From: MFD04580-c1 sp963702995
Lineage (GTDB): Bacteria > Planctomycetota > Phycisphaerae > Tepidisphaerales > Tepidisphaeraceae
DNA: 64,000 bases
NCBI GenBank assembly: GCA_963702995.1
Contig: OY969783.1
Coordinates: 1,860,001 to 1,924,000, forward strand
Direction of reading: 5' to 3'
Shown: positions 34,563-42,209 of the stretch, in pieces
Numbering within the stretch: the stretch's first letter is position 1
How the letters are laid out: the number at the start of each line of letters is the position of its first letter
Notes under the pieces: generated by a model
Databases searched by the model: none
The model's input: only the letters and a program-made list of their open reading frames with translations
What the model was told of the DNA's origin: nothing
Translations under genes and position numbers: made by a program

Positions 34563-36092
34563 ATGGCCAAGAACATCAAAAAGCGGTCCGACGACTACGC
34601 CCAGTGGTATCTCGACGTCATCAAGGCGGCGAAGCTCGCGGACTATGCGCCGGTCCGCGGCTGCATGGTGATTCGGCCGGAGGGGTATGCGATCTGGGAG
34701 GCGATCCAGCGCCAGCTTGATCGCCGCTTCAAGCAGACCGGGCACGTCAACGCCTACTTCCCCCTGCTCATCCCGCAGAGCTTCCTCACCAAGGAAGCCG
34801 AGCACGTGGAGGGCTTTGCGATGGAATGCGCCATCGTCACCCACTCCAAACTGGAGCGGGGCGAGGGCGGGCTTGTCCCGGCGGGCAAGCTCGAAGAGCC
34901 GCTGATTATCCGCCCCACCAGCGAGACGGTCATCGGGCACATGTACGGCCAGTGGGTCCAGAGCTATCGCGACCTGCCCCTGCTGATCAACCAATGGTGC
35001 AACGTCATGCGGTGGGAGCTGCGCACGCGGCTGTTCCTCCGGACGGCCGAGTTCCTCTGGCAGGAGGGGCACACCGCCCACGAGACCGAGAAGGAGGCCC
35101 AGGAAGAGACGTTGAAGATGCTCGACGTCTACGCCGACTTCGCCGAGAACGTCCTGGCCGTCCCGGTCGTAAAGGGCGCCAAGACCGACAGCGAGAAATT
35201 CCCCGGCGCCGTGACGACGTACTGCATTGAGGGGCTGATGCAGGACGGCAAGGCGCTTCAGATGGGGACGAGCCACAACCTGGGCCAGAATTTCGCGAAG
35301 GCGTTCGAAATCAAGTACTTGAGCCGCGAGCAGAAGCAGGAGTTCGCCTGGACCACGAGCTGGGGCGTCAGCACGCGGCTGATCGGCGCCCTGATCATGG
35401 CGCACAGCGACGACGAAGGGCTGATCCTCCCCCCGCGGGTCGCGCCCGATGTCGTGGCGATCGTGCCGATTTATAAGTCGCCGGAAGATGAGGCGAAGGT
35501 GCGGGGCTTTGTCGGGCAGTTGGTCGCCGCCATGACCGCCGGCCGCGAGGCGAACCTGATCTCCAGGCACGGGATCGAAAGCCACCTGTACGACGCCACG
35601 ACCGAGCAACGCATCATCGCCGACTTCCGCGACGCCCGCCCCGGCGACAAGCAGTACCACTGGGAGCAGCGCGGCGTCCCTTTCCGAATCGAGGTCGGCC
35701 CGCGCGATGTTGACGGCGGCAGCTTCGTCCTCAAGAGCCGCACCGGCGGCCCCGGCGCGAAGGAGATCATCAAGCTGGCCGACGTCACCCCCGAGTGGCT
35801 CAAAGCGCGGCTCGACGCCGCCCACGCCGCGATCTTTGCAAAGGCGCTGGCGTATCGCCGGGAAAATACCCGCGACGCGGCCACCTACGACGACCTCAAG
35901 CGGCTGATCAAGGAGAACGGCGGCTTCGTCCGCTGCTACTTCAAGCCCGACCGGGCGGCCGAGGCGAAGATCAAAGAAGAAACCAAGGCGACAATCCGCT
36001 GCATCCCCTTCGACCAGCCACCGGCTGCCGGGAAGTGCATCTACAGCGGTGACGAGACGACGACCCAGGTGCTGTTCGCCCAGGCGTATTGA
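34563..36092 (+). CDS. proS: Proline--tRNA ligase (archaeal/eukaryotic-like type)
   Basis: This 509-residue class II aminoacyl-tRNA synthetase attaches proline to its tRNA in the cytoplasm. It begins MAKNIKKRSDDYAQWYLDVI, then KAAKLADYAPVRGCMVIRPE. The catalytic core follows: RPTSETVIGHMYGQWVQSYR, LFLRTAEFLWQEGHTAHETE and ALQMGTSHNLGQNFAKAFEI. The anticodon-binding domain (VAIVPIYKSPEDEAKVRGFV) and the terminal domain ending in Tyr (TTTQVLFAQAY) place it in the shorter archaeal/eukaryotic-like class, without the editing insertion of the E. coli type. No frameshift. Confidence 0.96.
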   Translation: MAKNIKKRSDDYAQWYLDVIKAAKLADYAPVRGCMVIRPEGYAIWEAIQRQLDRRFKQTGHVNAYFPLLIPQSFLTKEAEHVEGFAMECAIVTHSKLERGEGGLVPAGKLEEPLIIRPTSETVIGHMYGQWVQSYRDLPLLINQWCNVMRWELRTRLFLRTAEFLWQEGHTAHETEKEAQEETLKMLDVYADFAENVLAVPVVKGAKTDSEKFPGAVTTYCIEGLMQDGKALQMGTSHNLGQNFAKAFEIKYLSREQKQEFAWTTSWGVSTRLIGALIMAHSDDEGLILPPRVAPDVVAIVPIYKSPEDEAKVRGFVGQLVAAMTAGREANLISRHGIESHLYDATTEQRIIADFRDARPGDKQYHWEQRGVPFRIEVGPRDVDGGSFVLKSRTGGPGAKEIIKLADVTPEWLKARLDAAHAAIFAKALAYRRENTRDAATYDDLKRLIKENGGFVRCYFKPDRAAEAKIKEETKATIRCIPFDQPPAAGKCIYSGDETTTQVLFAQAY

Positions 36093-36120
36093 GTCGCGCA
36101 ACGCGGTGACGAGCCTGTGG

Positions 36121-36144
36121 CAGGCACACTCCGTGTGCCGTGGC
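36121..36144 (+). repeat. Dispersed palindromic 24-mer, copy 1
   Basis: CAGGCACACTCCGTGTGCCG plus TGGC. The core GGCACACTCCGTGTGCC is an imperfect hairpin. Further copies lie at 41860-41883 (same strand) and 42150-42170 (opposite strand). It lies 28 bases after the proS stop and could act as a terminator. Confidence 0.8.
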
Positions 36145-36248
36145 TTTCGAGGTTGCACGTGCTGCCTCTGTCCCTGCACGCGGGCGGCGAACACCGCCGT
36201 CGAGCCGACAAAAAGCCGGTCCGGTAAGTCGGCAAATGACCAGGGCCG

Positions 36249-36584
36249 CTACGATGCGGCGTAATCCGTGAATCGTCGTACTTCGGGCGGCCGGAAAGCC
36301 AAGACAATTCGGTCGCGCGGGATCCCTCGCCTGACCAACTCTTCAGCGATACCCTCCTCGGTCCCGTCGTGCTGGATCCAGACCTTCTCACCTCGAACGT
36401 CCACGTGGAGCACGCTCCCGTGAATCCGCGTTGAGCCGTTCCAACCCGAGTAGATCAGCTCGAAGTGGTCGTTCGACGGGTCGAAGATGGTCTCGATCTG
36501 AACGTCCCCCACCGACGGGACCGATGTTGCGTACTCGCCAATAACCTGCCGGATGATGTCGCGATAGTGATCTACGGGTGCCAT
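36249..36584 (-). CDS. xisI: XisI family protein
   Basis: The 111-residue product matches XisI throughout: DHYRDIIRQVIGEYA, IETIFDPSNDHFELIYSGWN, GSVLHVDVRGEKVWIQHDGT and EEGIAEELVRRGIPRDRIVL followed by AFRPPEVRRFTDYA. XisI was named as a control factor for excision of the fdxN element in cyanobacteria, but homologues are widespread outside such elements and always near XisH. It starts 13 bases before the end of xisH, so the pair is co-translated. Their molecular function is not established; no recombinase is visible nearby. Confidence 0.9.
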   Translation of the reverse strand: MAPVDHYRDIIRQVIGEYATSVPSVGDVQIETIFDPSNDHFELIYSGWNGSTRIHGSVLHVDVRGEKVWIQHDGTEEGIAEELVRRGIPRDRIVLAFRPPEVRRFTDYAAS

Positions 36585-36981
36585 TTGAGGATGACCTCCA
36601 GCGCGGCGTCGAAAACAACGAGGGCGATGCGTGCGTCTTCCATCACCGGCCGGGCGATCGGATCGCTCAGTATCCCACTGTAAACCGATGTGGCGACCGC
36701 GAGATACAGTTGTCGCGAAGGATCCGAACGTGCCAGGAGCGAACGATAGAATACGTATTGGCCCACCGCGACTTCCAGATCCCGCACGTCTGACGGCCCG
36801 AGAAAGCTCTTGATCTCGACCGCGATTCGTTCTCCATCACGCTCGGCGGCGATCGGCCGCTCGGCGCCGAGGTCAACAAAGACGTCCCAAAAGACAACGT
36901 ATACGGGTCATGCGTGGTCGTCCATCCGTCCTTCGTCAGGGCGTTCAGGACCGAAGCATGGAATATATCTCGCGCTGGCAT
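36572..36981 (-). CDS. xisH: XisH family protein, nuclease-like (one frameshift)
   Basis: MPARDIFHASVLNALTKDGW, then TTTHDPY is the standard XisH start. One base is missing near 36900. In the next frame the protein continues VVFWDVFVDLGAERPIAAER, DGERIAVEIKSFLGPSDVRD and LEVAVGQYVFYRSLLARSDP, ending EVILKWHP. The spacing DLGAE...VEIKSF resembles the PD-(D/E)XK nuclease core. Corrected length is about 136 residues, normal for the family. With one base restored the gene is intact, so a sequence error is likely. Confidence 0.88.
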
Positions 36982-37071
36982 TGCGGCGAACAGCCTTCTC
37001 CGATGGCCCTCGAGCTTGATGCCCTCTCACCACTCCCGGCTACCTTCCCTGGCCCGCTCCGTGGGCGACCG

Positions 37072-37631
37072 CTACGATCGCGTCGGGAAGACATCGCCGA
37101 CGAGCAGACGGAAGCCGGTCAGGGAAGGCTCCGCTTCGATGGTATCGGCCTCCCGAAATAGCCGCGTTGTCCCGTCGCTTCGGAAGAGGCGAATCATTCG
37201 CTGCTCGGGGTTGACGATCCACACGGCGCCTACGCCGGCCGCCAGGTACTCGTCCAGTTTGTGGTCGATCTCGCTTCCGCTGTTGCCAGGCGACAGAACT
37301 TCAACGACCAGGTCGGGCGCGACAAAAAATCACCTCGGGGGATCGTCGGCGAAGTCAACCGTTCCCACCGGATGAATGAGACGTCTGGCTTGCGGCCGTG
37401 ATTGGGACGATCGACGCAGTGGATCATCGCTTCAACAGCCGCGAAACCGTGATTGGGGTACAGCGAGAGGTTGAGGCGGGACGATATCCGCGACGCGATG
37501 AAAAGTGCTTCCGCGCCCACCATCTTCTCAACGAGCGCGCCACCGACCAACTCGTAGCGCTTGCCGTCCCGCTCGCAAGCGCGTTCGACTTCCGCTGGCG
37601 ACAGCGATCGGGATGGGCACAGTGTCGTCAT
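37072..37631 (-). CDS. Uma2 family (DUF820) restriction-endonuclease-like protein (one frameshift)
   Basis: The N-terminal half (LSPAEVERACERDGKRYELV, then GGALVEKMVGAEALFIASRI) and the Asp in GRKPDVSFIRWERL are typical of Uma2/DUF820. The frame breaks in a run of six T residues near 37324. In the next frame the core continues APDLVVEVLSPGNSGSEIDH, KLDEYLAAGVGAVWIVNPEQ and RMIRLFRSDGTTRLFREADT, stopping at 37072. The PD...EVLSP pattern is the PD-(D/E)XK-like active site. Corrected length is about 186 residues. The role of Uma2 proteins is unproven. It lies 91 bases from xisH in the same direction. Confidence 0.88.
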
Positions 37632-37731
37632 CCGTGCTAATTCTTCGGTGACTCCCCGCGCTTGTCAAAGCGAAAGCTTCCCAACGGAGCCAGGCCTTGG
37701 GCCCCCTGTTGGAGAGAGTTTTGAGGCGTTT

Positions 37732-39006
37732 CTATAGCTTCACGCCCCCGGAATACTTCAGCGCCGGCGCGTCGGGGCTGGCTTCGGGGCCGAAGTAGCG
37801 GAGGATCACCAGCGGCTCGGTCTCGCTCGTGTTCTCGTAGGTGACGCCGGCCCTGGCGGCCGCCTCGGTGACGAAATACTCGTCCTCGGTCAGCTCATAG
37901 AACCCGATCATCTTCGGGCTGTTCAGCGGCTGGTTGTTGATCTTGCCGCGCCCCTGCACCGTGATCAGGCTGTTGGCCCCCTTGTCCTTGATCGTCACCT
38001 TCGTCCCGGGGTTGACCGTCAGCTCCTTGGCGGTGAAGAGCTGCTCGCCATAGACCTTGCCATAGACGATCCACTTGTCCACGTAGCCGTCCTTCGCTGT
38101 ATCCGCGACCGGGACCGGCTCGAGATAGTGGTTCGCCTTGAAGTTCGGGTCGATGTTCCCTTCCCAGTCAAGCTGGCCGACGATGAAGTCGAGGTCCTGG
38201 TGCTTTTCCCTGGGCATGTCCTTGACGAGAAGCGACCACGGCACTTCGCGGCCCTCAACGAGGGACTGGTACATCCCGAAAACATCGCTCCCCCACTGCG
38301 GCTCATACGTGCAGAGCGACCCGGGGGCGTGAAGGATGCACGGGTGGATCAGCCAGCCGCTGCCCGGCTTCAGGCGATACGCCTGCGACAGGTCAAGGAT
38401 GCCGTTGTCCCCCTTGTTCCAGTCCTCCAGCGTCTTGCGGAGCTGCGCCTTGGTGGTGCCGGGGTTCAGGCCCATGAAGGTGTAAGGGAAGTTGTTGCCG
38501 ACGTTGTTGTGCTGGGGCGGGAAGTAGTAGCTTTCCGGCTTGCCTTCCTGGCCAACCAGGGCGGCCTGCTCCTGGTTCTGGTGCATGTGGTGCGGGATCG
38601 GCCCCATGTTGTCGAAGAACTTGGAGTAGACCGGCCATTTCTTGTACTTGCCCCAGATCGCGTCGCCGATCACCTTGCCGCCCAGTTCCTCCACCGTGTC
38701 CTTCAGCGTGAAGCGCTGGCCGGCATGCACGACGTAGCTTAGGCCCTCGTCGGGCGTCCGGTTCTCGTTGGCGCACGGGGTGGTCGAGCCGAACCAGCGC
38801 TCGTCGATGCCGCCGCGGTTGAGGCCAAAGGCATAAAGGTCGGCCGGGTCCAGCTTCAGCCGCTTGCCCGGCTGAAGGAACGACCGCGGGACCCAGCAGG
38901 GCGCCAGCCGCAGGAGCCCCCCGCTATCGGCGAGCGCCGCCTCGGCGGCCGCCCTTACGTTCGAAGAGAGCGTCTTCAATTCCTTCACCGACTTGGGGGC
39001 TGGCAT
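37732..39006 (-). CDS. Cupin-fold metalloprotein, mannose-6-phosphate isomerase-like
   Basis: ATG 39006 opens a 424-residue protein; the upstream frame is low-complexity. Its motifs suggest a double cupin: a metal site around NMGPIPHHMHQNQEQAALVG, a second His/Glu region (GSGWLIHPCILHAPGSLCTY, then EPQWGSDVFGMYQSLVEGRE) and a C-terminal cupin (FTAKELTVNPGTKVTIKDKG; SLITVQGRGKINNQPLN; LRYFGPEAS). The fold and His clusters resemble type I phosphomannose isomerases, but the sequence is divergent, so a sugar isomerase or a dioxygenase-type cupin are both possible. It stands alone. Confidence 0.7.
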   Translation of the reverse strand: MPAPKSVKELKTLSSNVRAAAEAALADSGGLLRLAPCWVPRSFLQPGKRLKLDPADLYAFGLNRGGIDERWFGSTTPCANENRTPDEGLSYVVHAGQRFTLKDTVEELGGKVIGDAIWGKYKKWPVYSKFFDNMGPIPHHMHQNQEQAALVGQEGKPESYYFPPQHNNVGNNFPYTFMGLNPGTTKAQLRKTLEDWNKGDNGILDLSQAYRLKPGSGWLIHPCILHAPGSLCTYEPQWGSDVFGMYQSLVEGREVPWSLLVKDMPREKHQDLDFIVGQLDWEGNIDPNFKANHYLEPVPVADTAKDGYVDKWIVYGKVYGEQLFTAKELTVNPGTKVTIKDKGANSLITVQGRGKINNQPLNSPKMIGFYELTEDEYFVTEAAARAGVTYENTSETEPLVILRYFGPEASPDAPALKYSGGVKL

Positions 39007-39199
39007 ACGCGGGGTTCCCTTCCGAGACGAGGGTGCAGTGGGGTCGGCCCCTCTTCGGGGCCGCGTTGGCGCGAGAATGTACCCACTCCTCTCCCGGAAC
39101 GGAATAGTGCCGGCGTGCGGGCGGACTGGCGGGTGTGGCCATCTTTTCGTGCCATCAATCTGCGGGCTCCGCGTTGGATCTGGCGGAGGCGTCCCGCTC

Positions 39200-39266
39200 G
39201 GGTGCCGTGCCCCACGCTCGCGTGGGTATGCCGATGCCGACTCAAGCGTGGGGCGTGGCACCCGGC
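39200..39266. repeat. Inverted repeat family E, copy 1
   Basis: GGTGCCGTGCCCCACGCTCG followed by CGTGGG on the left, and CAAGCGTGGGGCGTGGCACC on the right, form an inverted pair. The same arrangement, with a wider centre, occurs at 56772-56877. Confidence 0.75.
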
Positions 39267-39375
39267 GTGTTATTCTCGCGTGAGCAACGCGTATCGTCAC
39301 GAAAGATGGCCACGCCCCCGACTGGCCGAGATGCATCGTTCGGCCCGGGCAGCTTGCTCCTTGGTGGGTCTGACC

Positions 39376-40074
39376 TCATCGGCGCTGGCCGCGCGACAGC
39401 GCCTGGCCGACCATGGCGCCGATTAGCGTTCCGCGGCCGGGGATCATGGCCGACAGCAGCCCCACGATCATCGGCGTCGGAGCCTCACCCAGGCCGCCAC
39501 GGCGTGCGACCTCCGCGCCGAGCTGCGCCGCCCGATACCGATCTTTCAGCATGCCGCTGCCGACCAGGTGCCGCATCCGGGCCAGGTCGGCGTGGGGCAC
39601 GTCGAGCGGCCTGCTCGCGGCGGCCGCTCCAGGAGGCGTGTCGGCCCGAGCGGGGACAAGGGCATCCAGCACGACCAGGTCTTCCGTGCCGAGCAGCAGG
39701 ACGGTCGGCGGGATGCCCAGCGCTCCCGCAAGGTCTACGACCGTCGAGAGGCGCGGGTCGCCGTCGCCCGCCTCCAGTTGAGCGATCGTGGCTCGCGACA
39801 CGCCCGATGCCGAAGCCAGCTCGAATTGCGTCAGCTCGGCGATGAGCCGGGCCGCGACCAGGTTCTTGGCGAGCCGGGCGCTGATCGATTCCCGCTCGGC
39901 GGCCGCCGCCTCCGCCGTCCCCGCCGCCGTCCCCGCCGGCACCCACTCCGGCGGGGACGCGCGGGGCGGGCGCCCATCGCCGCCCAACGTCGTGCGATGC
40001 TCGGCCGCGTGGTGCCCGCTTCGCGCCTTCGGCGCGGGCCGGGGGACCGGGCTGTTGGCCGCTGAAGGGGTCAT
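39376..40074 (-). CDS. XRE-family helix-turn-helix regulator, coupled to a pseudopilin gene
   Basis: The 232-residue protein has a Pro/Ala-rich N-terminus (1-65) and a clear [26 protein letters not shown], then [20 protein letters not shown] and [20 protein letters not shown]. The C-terminus is unusual: a [17 protein letters not shown] helix and a hydrophobic, Gly-rich end ([20 protein letters not shown], then GAMVGQALS) that could touch the membrane. Its ATG lies within the stop of the upstream pseudopilin gene (ATGA). The regulated genes are not identifiable from here. Confidence 0.82.
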   Translation of the reverse strand: MTPSAANSPVPRPAPKARSGHHAAEHRTTLGGDGRPPRASPPEWVPAGTAAGTAEAAAAERESISARLAKNLVAARLIAELTQFELASASGVSRATIAQLEAGDGDPRLSTVVDLAGALGIPPTVLLLGTEDLVVLDALVPARADTPPGAAAASRPLDVPHADLARMRHLVGSGMLKDRYRAAQLGAEVARRGGLGEAPTPMIVGLLSAMIPGRGTLIGAMVGQALSRGQRR

Positions 40075-40997
40075 TGCGCTCCATCCCCGGGATGGAGGAC
40101 GACGTCGGTCTGCTCCATCGGCTGGGCGTGCACCGCCCCGCCGCGGCCGGTCGCCTCGTCAACGCCGTTGGTGTTCGCGAAAATGTTGTCCCGCCACAGC
40201 CGTCCCCGTTTCGTCGGGCCAGCGAAGATGGTGTCCCACCACTCCACATGCCCATCGATGTAGGACACGTTTTGGCCCTGGTTCCGATGGTTGTTCGAAT
40301 TGCCTCGGGTCTGGTCCTTGGGTGGGTCGTTGTAAGCGACCGATGTGACGTCCTGGTCCTGATCGTCGGCGAAGGTCTTCCCTCCCTTGCCAGGGTTGAT
40401 GTCGGCCGCCACAGGGTACTCGGGCGTCAGGGTGGCGAGGTTCCAGTTCCAGCCCGCGGCTAAAGCTTTGTTGTTGGGGAACGCGGCCAGGAAGCTGTAT
40501 GAGTCGTAATTCCGAAGGGGCGACGGAAAGTTCGAGTAGTCTTCGATCGTCGAGGGGTCCAGCCACTGCGCGACCGAGTTGCTCGGGCACCGGAAAACCT
40601 CCGGCGACACTCGTTTCTCCCGCAAAAGCAGGTAGTAGGAGGCCGCGACGTTGTCCGCTCCGACCGGCCCGGAAGGGTTGACGGAGGAAAAGGGGTTGTC
40701 GGTGGGGGAGTTGTCGCGGCCTCCCTGGCATGTGTTCTTGAGACCGACGCCCGGCTGCCAATAGGTGCGAGGAAGGTGCCCCTTGTTCTCTGACCCATAC
40801 ATGATCACGGCGGTCGCGATCTGTCGTAGGTTCGAAGCGCACTTGGTTCGGTTCGCGAATTCGCGCGCTCGGCCGAGGCTCGGCAGGAGGATGCTGGCCA
40901 ACAGCGCGATGATCCCGATGACGACGAGGAGTTCGACGAGGGTGAACGCACCCTTGCGGCTGTGTCTGCGTAGCTTTTGCATGAGTGAAGTCTTCAA
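40071..40997 (-). CDS. Prepilin-type N-terminal domain protein, DUF1559-like
   Basis: [16 protein letters not shown] precedes [20 protein letters not shown] and [20 protein letters not shown], a standard pseudopilin start cleaved after Gly. The 308-residue body contains [20 protein letters not shown] and a Cys ([12 protein letters not shown]), and ends with [20 protein letters not shown], the aromatic/DGH tail of the planctomycete family. It differs enough from the 32.6-34.4 kb pair to be a separate subfamily. It shares an ATGA overlap with the XRE regulator. Confidence 0.88.
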   Translation of the reverse strand: MKTSLMQKLRRHSRKGAFTLVELLVVIGIIALLASILLPSLGRAREFANRTKCASNLRQIATAVIMYGSENKGHLPRTYWQPGVGLKNTCQGGRDNSPTDNPFSSVNPSGPVGADNVAASYYLLLREKRVSPEVFRCPSNSVAQWLDPSTIEDYSNFPSPLRNYDSYSFLAAFPNNKALAAGWNWNLATLTPEYPVAADINPGKGGKTFADDQDQDVTSVAYNDPPKDQTRGNSNNHRNQGQNVSYIDGHVEWWDTIFAGPTKRGRLWRDNIFANTNGVDEATGRGGAVHAQPMEQTDVVLHPGDGAQ

Positions 40998-41385
40998 AAA
41001 AGATAGGTTTAGTAGGTGATTGGCGCAGCGGGCTACTTCCGTACCTTCAACAGCGACATGAGGCTGTTCCGGCGCCGAACAAACCGTCGTTGTGTTCAGT
41101 TAAACTCACAGGACCTCTCCGAAAGCACACTATCTCTATCGACATACTAGGCGTTAAAGGATAACGCACCGCCGCGGCTCCGGTCAATTGCCTTCGCTTC
41201 GCTGTCTATTGTTTTAGACGCGGCGGTTGGGTGATCGGCGTTGGATTTGGTTCGGTCGCTCCGACCGCAACTTGCCATGCGTCGGGGTTGAAGATCAAAT
41301 CAGCCCCCCGCCGCCGAGGAGTGGGTCGCGTGACCCACGCTCCGCACGTCCGTTGCGGCGACTTTGTTTTCCGGAGGAAAATCGA
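40998..41385. other. Intergenic region between divergent pseudopilin and NIPSNAP genes
   Basis: This 388-base region is less GC-rich than its neighbours, as expected for divergent promoters, but I cannot place a promoter with confidence. It contains a small inverted repeat at 41321-41338. No gene was seen. Confidence 0.6.
41321..41338. promoter_or_regulatory. Inverted repeat upstream of NIPSNAP gene
   Basis: GTGGGTCGCGTGACCCAC has 7-bp perfect arms with a 4-base centre and lies 47 bases before the start codon of the NIPSNAP gene. It could be an operator or a leader hairpin. No regulator is known for it. Confidence 0.4.
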
Positions 41386-41841
41386 ATGAAGTTGGACCTT
41401 GCCCGACTCGTAGGTGCGTTGGTGATGGCATGCCTCGCCGCACCCGCCGTCTTGCGCGCCGCCGACAGCGCCCCCGCGGCGACCGCGGCCGCCGCCGCCT
41501 CCGCTCCCCGGTTCTTCGAGCTGCGGACCTACCACGCATCCGACGGGAAGCTCGACGCGCTCAATACCCGCTTTCGCGAGCACACCAACGCCCTGTTCTT
41601 GAAGCACGGCATGACGATCATCGGCTTCTGGACGCCGGCCGAAGGGGAGACCGCCAAGAACACCCTCATCTACATCCTCGCTTACCCGAGCAAAGAAGTG
41701 CGCGAGCAAGCCTGGAAGGATTTCCAGAACGACCCCGACTGGAAGAAAGCCAAGGCCGAGTCCGAAGCGGACGGCATCCCTCTGGCCAAGAAGGTGGACT
41801 CCGTTTACCTCAATCCAACCGATTACTCGCCGATCAAGTGA
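41386..41841 (+). CDS. Secreted NIPSNAP family protein
   Basis: ATG 41386 follows GGAGGAAAATCGA. The 151-residue product has a signal peptide (VGALVMACLAAPAVLRAADS), an Ala-rich linker and a NIPSNAP dimeric alpha-beta barrel: FFELRTYHASDGKLDALNTR, HTNALFLKHGMTIIGFWTPA and NTLIYILAYPSKEVREQAWK followed by DFQNDPDWKKAKAE. The family is widespread in planctomycetes with unknown substrate. Export suggests a periplasmic role. A dispersed palindrome follows 18 bases after the stop. Confidence 0.9.
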   Translation: MKLDLARLVGALVMACLAAPAVLRAADSAPAATAAAAASAPRFFELRTYHASDGKLDALNTRFREHTNALFLKHGMTIIGFWTPAEGETAKNTLIYILAYPSKEVREQAWKDFQNDPDWKKAKAESEADGIPLAKKVDSVYLNPTDYSPIK

Positions 41842-41859
41842 CGGGTCGGTCCTCGGTAG

Positions 41860-41883
41860 CAGGCACACTCCGTGTGCCGTGGC
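41860..41883 (+). repeat. Dispersed palindromic 24-mer, copy 2
   Basis: Identical in core to 36121-36144 (CAGGCACACTCCGTGTGCCG then TGGC). With the opposite-strand copy at 42150-42170 it brackets the BIME-like element at 41934-42080. Confidence 0.8.
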
Positions 41884-41933
41884 CGATTCTCGAAAGCGGG
41901 CGAGATCATCGGATTCGAACACGCGAATCCTGT

Positions 41934-42080
41934 CCCCTCGCCCCCGGTACGCCGGGGGAGAGGGTAGGGTGAGGGGGTCTTCGGAATTCTCGGAAATCTC
42001 ATGTTTTCCGAGTTGATCCGCCCTCGGGCAGCCCCCCTCACCCTTGCCCTCTCCTCCCGGAATACCGGGGGGAGAGAGGG
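41934..42080. repeat. Paired palindromic element (BIME-like), copy 3
   Basis: The left unit (CCCCGGTACGCCGGGGGAGA, then GGGTAGGGTGAGGGGG) and the right unit (CCCCCTCACCCTTGCCCTCT, then CCTCCCGGAATACCGGGG) are inverted copies. The centre has AATTCTCGGAAA and TTTTCCGAGTT arms. It is the longest of the three copies. Confidence 0.82.
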
Positions 42081-42149
42081 CCAGAAGATCGCCTCATCAT
42101 GCGCCGCCATTGGTGTGCCGGGGCGACTCGCGGTTGCTTCAGCCGGACT

Positions 42150-42170
42150 ACGGCACACGGAGTGTGCCTG
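42150..42170 (-). repeat. Dispersed palindromic 24-mer, copy 3 (inverted)
   Basis: CGGCACACGGAGTGTGCCTG is the reverse complement of the motif at 36121 and 41860. It ends 40 bases before the hrpB start. Confidence 0.8.
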
Positions 42171-42209
42171 CGTGAACCTTTCTTGCGTCCCGTTCGATTG
42201 GCGCTCCCC

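Noticed and set aside
36249..37631. An integrated fdxN-like excisable element
   Set aside because: XisH and XisI are present, but no XisF-type recombinase, attachment-site repeats or interrupted gene were found.
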